From Methanomicrobiales archaeon (GTDB lineage: Archaea > Halobacteriota > Methanomicrobia > Methanomicrobiales > Methanoculleaceae): DNA of 7,212 bases. A program made the translations under genes and the position numbers. The stretch covers positions 1 to 7,212 of the forward strand of contig JAGVUK010000017.1 of the NCBI GenBank assembly GCA_019136335.1. The letters are read 5' to 3'. The notes beneath the pieces are model-generated. The model ran no database searches. It was not told the DNA's origin and was given only the letters and a program-made list of their open reading frames with translations. Positions 1-5,671 of this stretch are shown piece by piece (position 1 is the first letter of the stretch; each line of letters opens with the position of its first letter).

Positions 1-309
1 CGCGATCTCCTGGATGCTCTGGCTAAGCCCCTTCGCCTCCCCGGCACCGCGGATCGTCCGGGCCCGGATCCCGACGATATCGTCGATCAGGAGGCCCTGC
101 CGGACCCAGTCCGGCGGGTGGTCGGCATCGTCGATCATCAGCGGCCCCCCGGCGACCTTCGGGTAGCCGTAACTCCCCACAAAGACCGACGGCGCAGCCC
201 CCTCGTAGTGGTCGGCCGGCCGGACCGGGAGCCGGGCGTAGAACCTGCTCATGATCGGACAGCGCTCAAGCCCGCAGAACCCTCTCCCCTTACACTCGGC
301 GCACTGCAT
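1..309 (-). CDS. nreA: Nre family DNA repair protein, N-terminal part (cut by window edge)
   Basis: The first 103 codons of a minus-strand gene are present and run off the left edge with no stop. The N-terminus has a four-cysteine cluster (C3, C6, C12, C17, reading C-AEC-...-FC-...-RCP) typical of the short zinc finger that opens archaeal Nre proteins. It is followed by the conserved region with GSYGYPKV (about residues 46-53), a GGPL stretch and DWVRQGL. Archaeal Nre proteins are known as PCNA-interacting repair factors; in Haloferax volcanii NreA is linked to repair of mitomycin C damage together with UvrABC. The PCNA-binding tail would lie outside the window. The start ATG follows the stop of the DUF2117-like gene by 3 bases, with GGTGA just upstream inside that gene's end, so the two are almost certainly co-transcribed and translationally coupled. 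The family call rests on recognition of the N-terminal motif; the symbol is by analogy with the haloarchaeal gene. Confidence 0.85.
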   Translation of the reverse strand, partial: MQCAECKGRGFCGLERCPIMSRFYARLPVRPADHYEGAAPSVFVGSYGYPKVAGGPLMIDDADHPPDWVRQGLLIDDIVGIRARTIRGAGEAKGLSQSIQEIA

Positions 310-312
310 CCT

Positions 313-1332
313 TCACCCCTCGCGGCGGTCGACGACGACCCGCACCCTCCCCGCGAGGGCGCAAAGCGTCTCCTCCACCCACTCCTCCCAGGAGGCGGCC
401 CACAGGTCCCTCGTCGCGATGACCTCCCGGCCGACCTCGTCGTCGCGGCCGTGCGTGACCTCGACCACGACCGACCCCGGGGCGTACCCGGGCTCGACGA
501 TGGCGTCGGCGTCGCCGTCGACCACGCCGAAGACGGGGATGCCGGCGTGGGAGCAGATGTGGCCGCAGACGGCGGTGGTGTCGTCGCCGACGGCGAGGAC
601 GCCGCAGACCTCCTCTCCGAGCTCGCGGTAGAGGGTGTGGCCGCAGTGGTCGACGACCGCAATCCTGCCCCCGCGGGGGGCGCGGTCGCCCTGCCGGGGC
701 GGGACGGTCCGGACCGGCCCGCTCTTGCACCAGGCGGTGCCGATCTCCGGGAGGCCCGCCCGGAGGAGTTTCTCAAACCCGTGAGGTTTCGGCTCAAGCC
801 CGGAGACGGCCCGGAGGGTCCCGCCCTCGCAAGCGAGGACGACCGTCTCCGCCGTCGCGGTCCCGACGACGATCCCGTTCACGAAGACCGCCTCCCCCGG
901 TATGCAGCCGCGGATCTCCCGCACGCCTTCCGGCCGGGAGCGGTTACTCTCGCCGTGAACGAGAGCATACCCGGTCCGTGCCGCGATCTCCTCCGCGAGT
1001 CCCCCGTCGCCACAATCCCAGCAGTAGACGGTGCCGCTCGACGTCTCGACGTGGACGAGCCCGCGGAGGCGGCCGGCGACGATCTCGCCGAATATCCGGC
1101 CGGACTCCGGGGTCTTCCCCCGGTTGACCAGGCACGAGGGCCCGGATTGGGCCGCGAGGACCGTGCTCGGCCGCTCGTCCGTGCAGGTCACCGGAAGCCC
1201 CGACTCCTCGGCGGCGGTCCGGGCCATCACCCCCGCGACGAGCACCCGCCGGGGGGCGAGGAGAGCGATCAGCCGCCCGGCGTCCCCGGCGTCGAAGGCC
1301 TCGGGGCCGTGCACAACCATGACGAGGTTCAT
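313..1332 (-). CDS. DUF2117-like conserved archaeal protein, function unknown
   Basis: This 339-residue protein resembles the uncharacterised archaeal DUF2117 family (from memory COG4022). The N-terminus (residues 1-35) looks like a nucleotide-binding-type beta strand and helix opening, with HGPEAFDAGDAGR followed by RRVLVAGVMART. The centre has a cysteine-containing motif CWDCGDGG (104-111). The C-terminal half has a second alpha/beta core with AVVDHCGHTLYRE (225-237), AVGDDTTAVCGH (247-258) and the acidic VVDGDADAIVEPGY (270-283), which could bind a metal or nucleotide. Eleven cysteines in an otherwise soluble protein suggest metal or redox chemistry, but no reaction can be assigned. The start ATG has AGGAG six bases upstream (1339-1343 on the + strand). 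It lies 32 bases after the TIGR00266-type gene and 3 bases before nre, in one leftward cluster. No truncation or frameshift is visible. It is clearly a real gene; the family name is less certain. Confidence 0.85.
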   Translation of the reverse strand: MNLVMVVHGPEAFDAGDAGRLIALLAPRRVLVAGVMARTAAEESGLPVTCTDERPSTVLAAQSGPSCLVNRGKTPESGRIFGEIVAGRLRGLVHVETSSGTVYCWDCGDGGLAEEIAARTGYALVHGESNRSRPEGVREIRGCIPGEAVFVNGIVVGTATAETVVLACEGGTLRAVSGLEPKPHGFEKLLRAGLPEIGTAWCKSGPVRTVPPRQGDRAPRGGRIAVVDHCGHTLYRELGEEVCGVLAVGDDTTAVCGHICSHAGIPVFGVVDGDADAIVEPGYAPGSVVVEVTHGRDDEVGREVIATRDLWAASWEEWVEETLCALAGRVRVVVDRREG

Positions 1333-1364
1333 CCCGTACTCCTGGGGCGGCGCGGATTATCAGG

Positions 1365-2057
1365 TTACCGTCCCGACGAGTTGCTCTGGACGGGGAGGTA
1401 GGGCATCAGGGCGCTTGCGAGTTTTGCGACGTCCATCGACTGGAGGACGACCTTGCCCGGCCCGGTCAGCGTGGTCAGGAAGAGCCCTTCCCCGCCGAAG
1501 AGGACAGTCTTCACGCCGCCGGCGAGCGCGATGCTGTAGTCGACGGTGCTCTCGAACCCGACGACGAGGCCCGTCTCCACCCGGACCACCTCGCCGGGCG
1601 CAAGGGTCATCTCCATGATGTCACCGCAGCAGTGGAGGAACGCCGTCCCCCGGCCGGAGAGGCGCTGGAGGATGAACCCCTCGCCGCCGAAGGCGCCCGA
1701 CCGGAGGCGTTTCGTGAACGCGATATCAAGGTCGACGCTCTCTTCGGAGCAGAGGAAGGCGTCTTTCTGGGCGATGAACTCGCCTCCTGCAAGATCAAGC
1801 GCAAAGATCTTCCCCGGGACGTTCCCGGCAAACGAGACGAACCCTCCGGCGCCCTGCGGGGTGAACGCGGTCATGAAGAGGCCTTCGCCGGTCACCATCC
1901 GTTTGAGGCCCTTGAAGAGCCCGCCCTTCATGTTAGTCGTCATCTGCATGTTCCCGCTCATGTTGACCATGGCGCCTGCCTCGGCGCAGACGCTCTCGCC
2001 GGGGGCGAGGCGGAGGGTCACCATCTGGAGGTTATCCCCGGTGATCTCATACTGCAT
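1365..2057 (-). CDS. TIGR00266 / AIM24 family protein
   Basis: This 230-residue protein matches the TIGR00266/AIM24 family, a widespread beta-rich fold made of glycine-rich repeated strands. Family hallmarks include APGESVCAEAGAMV (18-31), GLFKGLKRMVTGEGLFMTAF (46-65), FGGEG near 123-127 and again at 187-191, and GLFLTTLTGPGKVVLQS (191-207). The length fits the usual 220-250 residues. The fungal relative Aim24 is mitochondrial; the prokaryotic members have no settled biochemical role and are often described as possible membrane- or stress-associated proteins. There is no signal peptide or membrane helix. The chosen ATG is followed directly by the conserved start QYEITGDNLQMV. It has only a weak GTGA upstream, compatible with a short-leader archaeal transcript from the TATA-like box at 2095-2101. 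It appears to be the first gene of the cluster that continues into the DUF2117-like gene and nre. Confidence 0.92.
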   Translation of the reverse strand: MQYEITGDNLQMVTLRLAPGESVCAEAGAMVNMSGNMQMTTNMKGGLFKGLKRMVTGEGLFMTAFTPQGAGGFVSFAGNVPGKIFALDLAGGEFIAQKDAFLCSEESVDLDIAFTKRLRSGAFGGEGFILQRLSGRGTAFLHCCGDIMEMTLAPGEVVRVETGLVVGFESTVDYSIALAGGVKTVLFGGEGLFLTTLTGPGKVVLQSMDVAKLASALMPYLPVQSNSSGR

Positions 2058-2088
2058 GCTGATGCATTTTTTGTCACGGGAGAAGAGG

Positions 2089-2112
2089 TTTTCCCTTTAT
2101 TCTGTGGGAAAA
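2089..2112 (-). promoter_or_regulatory. probable promoter with TATA-like core inside an inverted repeat
   Basis: On the + strand TTTTCCC (2089-2095) and GGGAAAA (2106-2112) form a perfect 7-bp inverted repeat with a 10-base spacer. The spacer and its left flank contain CTTTATT (2095-2101), which on the minus strand reads AATAAAG, a plausible archaeal TATA core. It is centred about 41 bases before the ATG at 2057 and would give a leader of about 15 bases. A palindrome around the TATA core is where an archaeal repressor could block TBP. The regulator is unknown and the site is inferred. Confidence 0.45.
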
Positions 2113-2134
2113 TCTTGTTTTTGCGCCCTCTTCC

Positions 2135-4624
2135 TCATCCCGGGGCCGGACTGCGGGGCGCACCGCCCCCCCTCCCGGATCGCCGGCACCGCCGTCTCCC
2201 GGGACCGCGCAGTCCGGCTATCCGCCGCCTGCCGCCCCCAACGTTTATCACCCGGGATGTATACTCACTCCGCGTGACGACCGAACAGAGAAGAGAGGCG
2301 GCGGTGCCTGCCGGGGGAGCGCACCTCACGGACGAGGCCCGGTCTGCCGTCCTCGAGCGGCAGTGCCACCGGTGCGCCGGGTGCAACGCCCCGCTCACCG
2401 CCGGTTCCACGCATTTCGACCTCCGGCCGCCGGCGATCTGCGGCGGGGCCCGCACGCCCGGGAACCTTGAGGCCCTCTGCCCCTTCTGCCACCAGAACTT
2501 CATGCGCCGGGTCCGGGTGCAGCTTGCCGGCCATAGGAATAAGTAGTACCCGGGGTCATACCGGCGACCATGACCTGCAGACGGCGCGGTGCAGCACAGA
2601 GAGACGAGTGGCGATCGACGGCGATGAGGGCGGCAGACGACCTCGCGGAGAGGTTCGCGCTGCCCGCTCCGCCCCTTCCCCGGGGCTGGCGTTCCGGCAC
2701 GATGCGGATGCTCGACGCCGCCTTCACCCCGGGGACGGCACCCAACGTCGCGGCCTCCCTTGCGGTGACGATGCTCGTGATCCCCTGCATCCCGAACCGG
2801 GTTCTCGCGGCCGCCGCCGGGTTCGCCGCGGGTTCGATCCTCGGGGGGGACGAGGCACTTCCACGCGCTCCCGATCAGGTCCTCCCTCCCGGCCGCGTGG
2901 AGCCCTTCACGGACGAGAGCGTAGTTCGCCGGGTCCCGGTAGTGCATGAGCGCCCGCTGGATCCGTTTCTCCCGGCCTTTCGGGATGTAGACCTCCTCGA
3001 GGGTGAAGGGGTCGAGCCCGGTGTGGTAGATGGTCGTCGATATGCTCATCGGCGTCGGTGTGAAATCCTGGACCTGTTCGGTGTAAAGGCCGGTGTCCCG
3101 GACGTACTCCGCGAGTTCGACCATATCCTCCATCCGGCAGCCCGGGTGGCCGGACATGAGGTAGGGGACGAGGTACTGCCGTTTCCGTTTCCCCTGCTGG
3201 AGGGCCTCGAACCGTTCCCGGAAGGCGTCGAAGACCGCGCGGGGAGGTTTTCCCATGCAGGCCGTGACCCGCGCCGAGACGTGCTCGGGAGCGACCTTGA
3301 GGTGCCCGGAGACGTGGTCGGCAGAGATGCGGGAGAGGTACTCTTCGTCCCCCAGGCCGATCAGGTCGTAGCGGATGCCTGAGGCGATGAAGACCCGTTT
3401 CACCCCCGGTATCTCCGAAAGACGCCGGAGCAGGCGGAGTTGCTCGGTGTGGCTCCGGTCAAGCGCGGGGCAGTCGATGCAGCGGCGGTCCGGGCAGGTG
3501 CCGGCGGTCTCCCACCGGCCGCAGTGGATGGCGTACATGTTCGCCGTCGGCCCGCCGACGTCCTGGACGACGCCCGTAAACTCCGGCATCTTCGCCATCC
3601 GCTCCACCTCGCGGACGATCGAGTCGATGCTCCGGCTCTGGATGATCCTTCCCTGGTGGTGGGTGAGGGCGCAGAACGAGCAGGCCCCAAAACACCCCCG
3701 GTGGCTGACGACCGAGAACCGGACCGGTTCGAGGGCCGGGATGGGCTCGGTGTAGGAGGGGTGGGCCCTCCGCGCGTAGGGAAGTTCGTAGACCCGGTCG
3801 AGTTCGTCGCCCGATAGCGGCATCGCCGGCGGGTTCTGGATGACGACGGTCTTTGGGTGCGGCTGCGCCACCCTGCGGCCCCGGAGGGGGTCCTGCTCGT
3901 TGTAGTGGAGGGCGAACGCCCGTGCGTAGGCGTAGCGGTCCTCCTTCACCTCCGCGTAGCCGGGGAGGACGACGTATCCGGCCTGGTCCATGCTCCGCCA
4001 GGTCTTCAGGTCGACCCGGCAGGCGGTGCCGGGGATATTGGTGAGCGAGCCCGCGCTCTCGCCGGCGGCGAGGCGGTCCGCGATCGCGACCACCTGGCGC
4101 TCGCCCATGCCGAAGACGAGGAGGTCGGCGGGGGCGTCCGCGAGGATGGACTGCCGGACCGAGTCCGACCAGTAGTCGTAGTGGGCGAACCGCCGGAGGC
4201 TCGCCTCGATTCCGCCGATGACGACGGGCGTCTTCGGGAAGAGGGCGTGGACCCGGTCGGTGTAGACGAGGGTCGCCCGGTCGGGCCGGAGGAGCCTGCC
4301 GCCGGGCGAGTAGACGTCCGAACTCCGGCGCTTCAGGTTCGGCGTGAAGGCGTTCACCAGTGAATCGACGTTCCCGGCCGAGACCGAGAAGAAGAGGCGG
4401 GGTTCGCCCAGGCGCCGGAAGTCGGCGTCGCTGTGCCAGTCGGGCTGGGCGATGACGCCGACCGAGTAGCCGGCGTCCCGGAGGACCCGGCCGATGATCG
4501 CTGTCCCGAAGGAGGGGTGGTCGACGTAGGCGTCGCCGGAGATGAGGATGACGTCGAACCGGTCGATGCCGAGCCGATCCGCCTCCTCCACCGTCATGGG
4601 GAGGAACTCCGGCTGCCCGTTCAT
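2135..4624 (-). CDS. ygiQ: YgiQ family radical SAM protein with run-on 3' end
   Basis: The first ~594 residues are a standard YgiQ-family protein. An N-terminal cobalamin-binding-like region (about 23-190, DVILISGDAYVDHPSFG and VVIGGIEASLRRFAHYD) is followed by the radical SAM core with C311-x3-C315-x2-C318 in HRGCFGACSFC, ligands for a 4Fe-4S cluster. Then come DVGGPTAN (355-362), a cysteine group C368, C377, C382, C385 that may hold a second metal site, SGIRYD (415-420) and QDFTPTPMS (519-527). The reaction is unknown in this family. The start ATG overlaps the stop of the PPC gene (ATGA) and has no ribosome binding site, so translation depends on coupling. The end is odd. Family similarity stops at about KCLVPP (589-594), exactly at a run of seven C (2843-2849). 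The frame then continues for ~235 arginine- and glycine-rich residues opposite the HNH-like gene, with no protein character. One extra C would give a stop at 2724-2726. Either an indel or a lost stop is likely; the product is probably near 600-640 residues. Confidence 0.85.
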   Translation of the reverse strand: MNGQPEFLPMTVEEADRLGIDRFDVILISGDAYVDHPSFGTAIIGRVLRDAGYSVGVIAQPDWHSDADFRRLGEPRLFFSVSAGNVDSLVNAFTPNLKRRSSDVYSPGGRLLRPDRATLVYTDRVHALFPKTPVVIGGIEASLRRFAHYDYWSDSVRQSILADAPADLLVFGMGERQVVAIADRLAAGESAGSLTNIPGTACRVDLKTWRSMDQAGYVVLPGYAEVKEDRYAYARAFALHYNEQDPLRGRRVAQPHPKTVVIQNPPAMPLSGDELDRVYELPYARRAHPSYTEPIPALEPVRFSVVSHRGCFGACSFCALTHHQGRIIQSRSIDSIVREVERMAKMPEFTGVVQDVGGPTANMYAIHCGRWETAGTCPDRRCIDCPALDRSHTEQLRLLRRLSEIPGVKRVFIASGIRYDLIGLGDEEYLSRISADHVSGHLKVAPEHVSARVTACMGKPPRAVFDAFRERFEALQQGKRKRQYLVPYLMSGHPGCRMEDMVELAEYVRDTGLYTEQVQDFTPTPMSISTTIYHTGLDPFTLEEVYIPKGREKRIQRALMHYRDPANYALVREGLHAAGREDLIGSAWKCLVPPEDRTRGEPGGGRENPVRDAGDHEHRHRKGGRDVGCRPRGEGGVEHPHRAGTPAPGKGRSGQREPLREVVCRPHRRRSPLVSLCCTAPSAGHGRRYDPGYYLFLWPASCTRTRRMKFWWQKGQRASRFPGVRAPPQIAGGRRSKCVEPAVSGALHPAHRWHCRSRTADRASSVRCAPPAGTAASLLCSVVTRSEYTSRVINVGGGRRRIAGLRGPGRRRCRRSGRGGGAPRSPAPG
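2244..2250 (+). promoter_or_regulatory. TATA-like box of the HNH-like gene
   Basis: TTTATCA lies in otherwise GC-rich DNA, and its centre is about 27 bases before the GTG at 2274. That spacing matches an archaeal TATA box driving a leaderless or nearly leaderless transcript. No ribosome binding site precedes the GTG, which agrees with this reading. Confidence 0.5.
2274..2546 (+). CDS. small HNH-like zinc-binding protein
   Basis: This is a 90-residue protein with the layout of an HNH/zinc-knuckle domain. It has a first knuckle C31-x2-C34 (with C37 close by), a GG pair at 57-58, N64 in the GNLEALC segment, then C69-x2-C72-H73. These match the N and the last H of an HNH nuclease and its structural zinc cysteines. 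The position normally occupied by the first catalytic His, in a D-H-x-x-P context, reads F48-D49-L50-R51-P52, so that His seems to be missing; H47 lies two residues before D49. The protein may therefore be a weakened or non-catalytic, nucleic-acid-binding relative. GTG at 2274 was chosen because it follows a TATA-like box at leaderless spacing; GTG at 2304 would be an alternative. Most of the gene lies opposite the run-on part of the ygiQ frame, which looks non-coding there. Its target is unknown. Confidence 0.8.
   Translation: MTTEQRREAAVPAGGAHLTDEARSAVLERQCHRCAGCNAPLTAGSTHFDLRPPAICGGARTPGNLEALCPFCHQNFMRRVRVQLAGHRNK
2538..2545 (+). promoter_or_regulatory. possible TATA-like box before the 2570 reading frame
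   Basis: AATAAGTA overlaps the stop codon of the HNH-like gene, and its centre is about 28 bases before the ATG at 2570, nearly the same spacing as the TATA-like box of that gene. It is the only A/T-rich stretch for more than 200 bases, but it also encodes the last codons of the HNH-like gene, so it may be incidental. Confidence 0.3.
2570..2849 (+). CDS. possible small hypothetical protein, 3' end unresolved
   Basis: No family is recognised. From ATG 2570 (or in-frame ATG 2624) the + strand reads a plausible protein. It has an acidic/basic N-terminal part (ADDLAERF, residues 21-28), then RGWRSGTMRMLDAAF, then a hydrophobic stretch from about residue 63 to 93 (VAASLAVTMLVIPC, then VLAAAAGFAAGSILGG) that could be one or two membrane segments. 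Third codon positions are strongly GC-rich, as in neighbouring genes. The frame does not stop at the end of this protein-like part. It meets a run of seven G (2843-2849) and continues open as an antisense shadow of ygiQ until 3382. With one G fewer it would stop at the TAG at 2922-2924. The antisense frames over 2547-2842 are also open, so coding on this strand is favoured by composition only, not proven. The coordinates given cover only the protein-like part. Confidence 0.35.
2843..2849. other. seven-base G/C homopolymer at the end of ygiQ homology
   Basis: Seven consecutive G on the + strand (C on the minus strand) sit exactly where the conserved YgiQ sequence ends and where the + strand frame from 2570 loses its protein-like character. 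Both frames lack a nearby stop in the sequence as given. A single-base length error or a slippage mutation here would alter both ends. Confidence 0.6.
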
Positions 4625-5070
4625 GGGAGTATCCGGTCAAAGACCGGCAGGTCGACGCCGGTCTTCTCGTCCGGGAGCCTTCGCGCGGAGATCCCGACGA
4701 ACTCCGTGACGATCGCCTCGACGACGATGTAGACCTCCGCCTTCTCGCGGAGGCATCCGGCGAGCGACCGTATTCCCCTCCCTGCCGCGGTGTGGATGTG
4801 GAGGGACGGCCCGTCCTCCCCGGGATGGATCGTCGCGAACCCGAGGAGTTCCCAGCCCCCGAAGATCTCCTCGCGCCGCGGCACCGGCGGCACGACCGGC
4901 TCTTTTGGCCCCGTCACCAGCGTCGCGGTCCGGACGGCGCCGAGGAAGTGGACCATCCCGCTCTGGATGTTCATCGCCGCTACAAACCGCCGGATCTCCC
5001 TGATGAGATCCTCCCCGTCGTCGACCCTGACCGTAAAGACCCGGCCGACCTGCCCTTCCGAGTACTGCAT
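4621..5070 (-). CDS. PPC/DUF296 domain protein
   Basis: This 149-residue protein is a single PPC (plants and prokaryotes conserved, DUF296) domain, a small alpha/beta fold that usually forms trimers. Visible marks are the opening VGRVFTVRVDDGEDLIREI (8-26), NIQSGMVHFLGAV (34-46), GFATIHPGEDGPSLHIH (77-93) with histidines H41, H82, H91 and H93 that could form a metal site, and AEVYIVVEAIV (111-121). In plants the domain is joined to AT-hook DNA-binding motifs; stand-alone prokaryotic members have no settled function, and no AT-hook is present. The ATG at 5070 was preferred over the in-frame ATG at 5100 and more distant ones. GAGTGAG lies a few bases upstream of it, and the TATA-like box at 5101-5110 would place transcription start near 5080. 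Its stop overlaps the ygiQ start by four bases, so the two form an operon. Confidence 0.9.
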   Translation of the reverse strand: MQYSEGQVGRVFTVRVDDGEDLIREIRRFVAAMNIQSGMVHFLGAVRTATLVTGPKEPVVPPVPRREEIFGGWELLGFATIHPGEDGPSLHIHTAAGRGIRSLAGCLREKAEVYIVVEAIVTEFVGISARRLPDEKTGVDLPVFDRILP

Positions 5071-5100
5071 GGACTCACTCTCAGGTAGGTGGTGCGGCAT

Positions 5101-5110
5101 GATATTATCT
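5101..5110 (-). promoter_or_regulatory. TATA-like box of the PPC-ygiQ operon
   Basis: On the minus strand this reads AGATAATATC, an A/T-rich core in GC-rich surroundings, centred about 35 bases before the ATG at 5070. Transcription would start about 10 bases before that ATG, leaving room for the GAGTGAG ribosome binding site at about 5073-5080. Confidence 0.5.
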
Positions 5111-5286
5111 CTGCGGGGTGGAGGGGCGGCATGAGCCGGAAGACCCCGTACATAAGCAGGAGGTAGTGCATCGATCCCAAACAAACAGACCATATCTGGC
5201 CTTCATCCCATCCCACCCATAGCGCACCCCTCCGTCCCCCCACCCTGCCCGGGGCGGGGACAGTCAGGCTAATATCCCGGAGGAAG

Positions 5287-5371
5287 GCCGTATCCGGTTC
5301 TTGTCCGGGATCTCCCCGTGCAGTGGACCGTGGTGGCTATCGCCACGGGGGGTGGGGACCGGGTGAGGGGG
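5287..5371 (+). repeat. structured GC-rich repeat, copy A
   Basis: Copy A begins GCCGTATCCGGTTCT and ends in a G-rich tract. It aligns along its whole length with copy B at 5502-5585. CCCCGTG (5314-5320) pairs with CACGGGG (5344-5350). CCGGT (5294-5298) can pair with ACCGG (5358-5362) as an outer stem. A GTGGC/GCCAC hairpin can form inside the loop. Four G-runs (5347-5352, 5354-5357, 5361-5363, 5367-5371) with loops of 1-3 bases fit a G-quadruplex pattern and share the hairpin's 3' arm. The copies are 215 bases apart, not a multiple of three, and differ by one base in length, which argues against coding. A noncoding RNA, a regulatory DNA element or a dispersed repeat are all possible. Confidence 0.7.
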
Positions 5372-5383
5372 AAAAAACCGTGC
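5371..5383 (+). repeat. short A-run repeat, first copy
   Basis: A G followed by six A and CCGTGC directly after copy A recurs at 5672-5685 with seven A, about 300 bases downstream. It is the only A-rich motif in the gene-poor stretch and may mark an element boundary, or be chance. Confidence 0.35.
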
Positions 5384-5501
5384 CCGGGCAAAATGTCACC
5401 CAAAAGTTCCTCTCCAGCACCCCCCACCCCGCCCGCGCTTCACGCTCCTCCCCCGCCCCCGCCCGCAGGAAGGGGGCAGTGCTCGCGATAGCCGGTGGGA
5501 A

Positions 5502-5585
5502 GCCGTATCCGGTTCTCCTCCCGCCTCTCCCCATGGAGTGGACCGTGAGGATATCACCATGGGGGGAGGGGACCGGGGGAGGGGG
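5502..5585 (+). repeat. structured GC-rich repeat, copy B
   Basis: Copy B shares GCCGTATCCGGTTCT, AGTGGACCGTG and the GGGGACCGGG core with copy A. Its central stem is longer: CCCCATGG (5529-5536) pairs with CCATGGGG (5557-5564) and extends outward through CCTCT to about 13 pairs including one G-T. Compared with copy A, the pair G5318-C5346 has become A5533-T5560, a compensatory change that keeps the stem. The outer CCGGT (5509-5513)/ACCGG (5572-5576) pairing is also kept. Four G-runs (5561-5566, 5568-5571, 5575-5579, 5581-5585) form a strong quadruplex pattern. The 3' end runs directly into a separate perfect hairpin. Confidence 0.7.
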
Positions 5586-5598
5586 TTTCCCCCTCCCC
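5576..5598. other. perfect 10-bp GC hairpin at the end of copy B
   Basis: GGGGAGGGGG (5576-5585), TTT, then CCCCCTCCCC (5589-5598) form a perfect 10-bp inverted repeat with a three-base loop, nine of the ten pairs being G-C. Copy A lacks it; there the G-tract is followed by an A-run. It could act as a terminator-like stem on either strand, but no T-run follows, so termination is not claimed. Confidence 0.55.
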
Positions 5599-5671
5599 GC
5601 AGGTGGATACCCGTACGTTCCTCCTCAAAGCCCCCGCCCTCCGGGAACAGGGATAGTACATGGCGATACCC

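Noticed and set aside
118..1401. A 427-codon open frame on the + strand
   Set aside because: It is antisense to the DUF2117-like and nre genes; its translation is rich in Asp, Gly, Pro and Arg with no family motif, as expected for the opposite strand of a GC-rich gene.
2500..2790. A 96-codon minus-strand frame opposite the small + strand frame
   Set aside because: It shares GC-rich third positions with the + frame but is poor in acidic residues and runs antisense into the HNH-like gene; it was kept only as an alternative reading of the ygiQ tail after a one-base deletion.
3459..4640. A 393-codon minus-strand frame overlapping ygiQ
   Set aside because: It is out of frame with the recognised radical SAM protein and consists of Arg, Pro and Gly repeats.
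5071..5193. Longer N-terminus for the PPC-domain protein from ATG 5193
   Set aside because: The extra residues lie across the TATA-like box, have no similarity to the domain, and the ATG at 5070 has a ribosome binding site.
5242..5256. GC palindrome as a terminator between the gene-poor region and the PPC gene
   Set aside because: It lies upstream of the PPC gene on its strand, with no T-run or upstream gene to end, so nothing supports a terminator.
5287..5585. CRISPR-like repeat array
   Set aside because: Only two long, diverged copies are present, with no regular spacers and no cas genes in the window.
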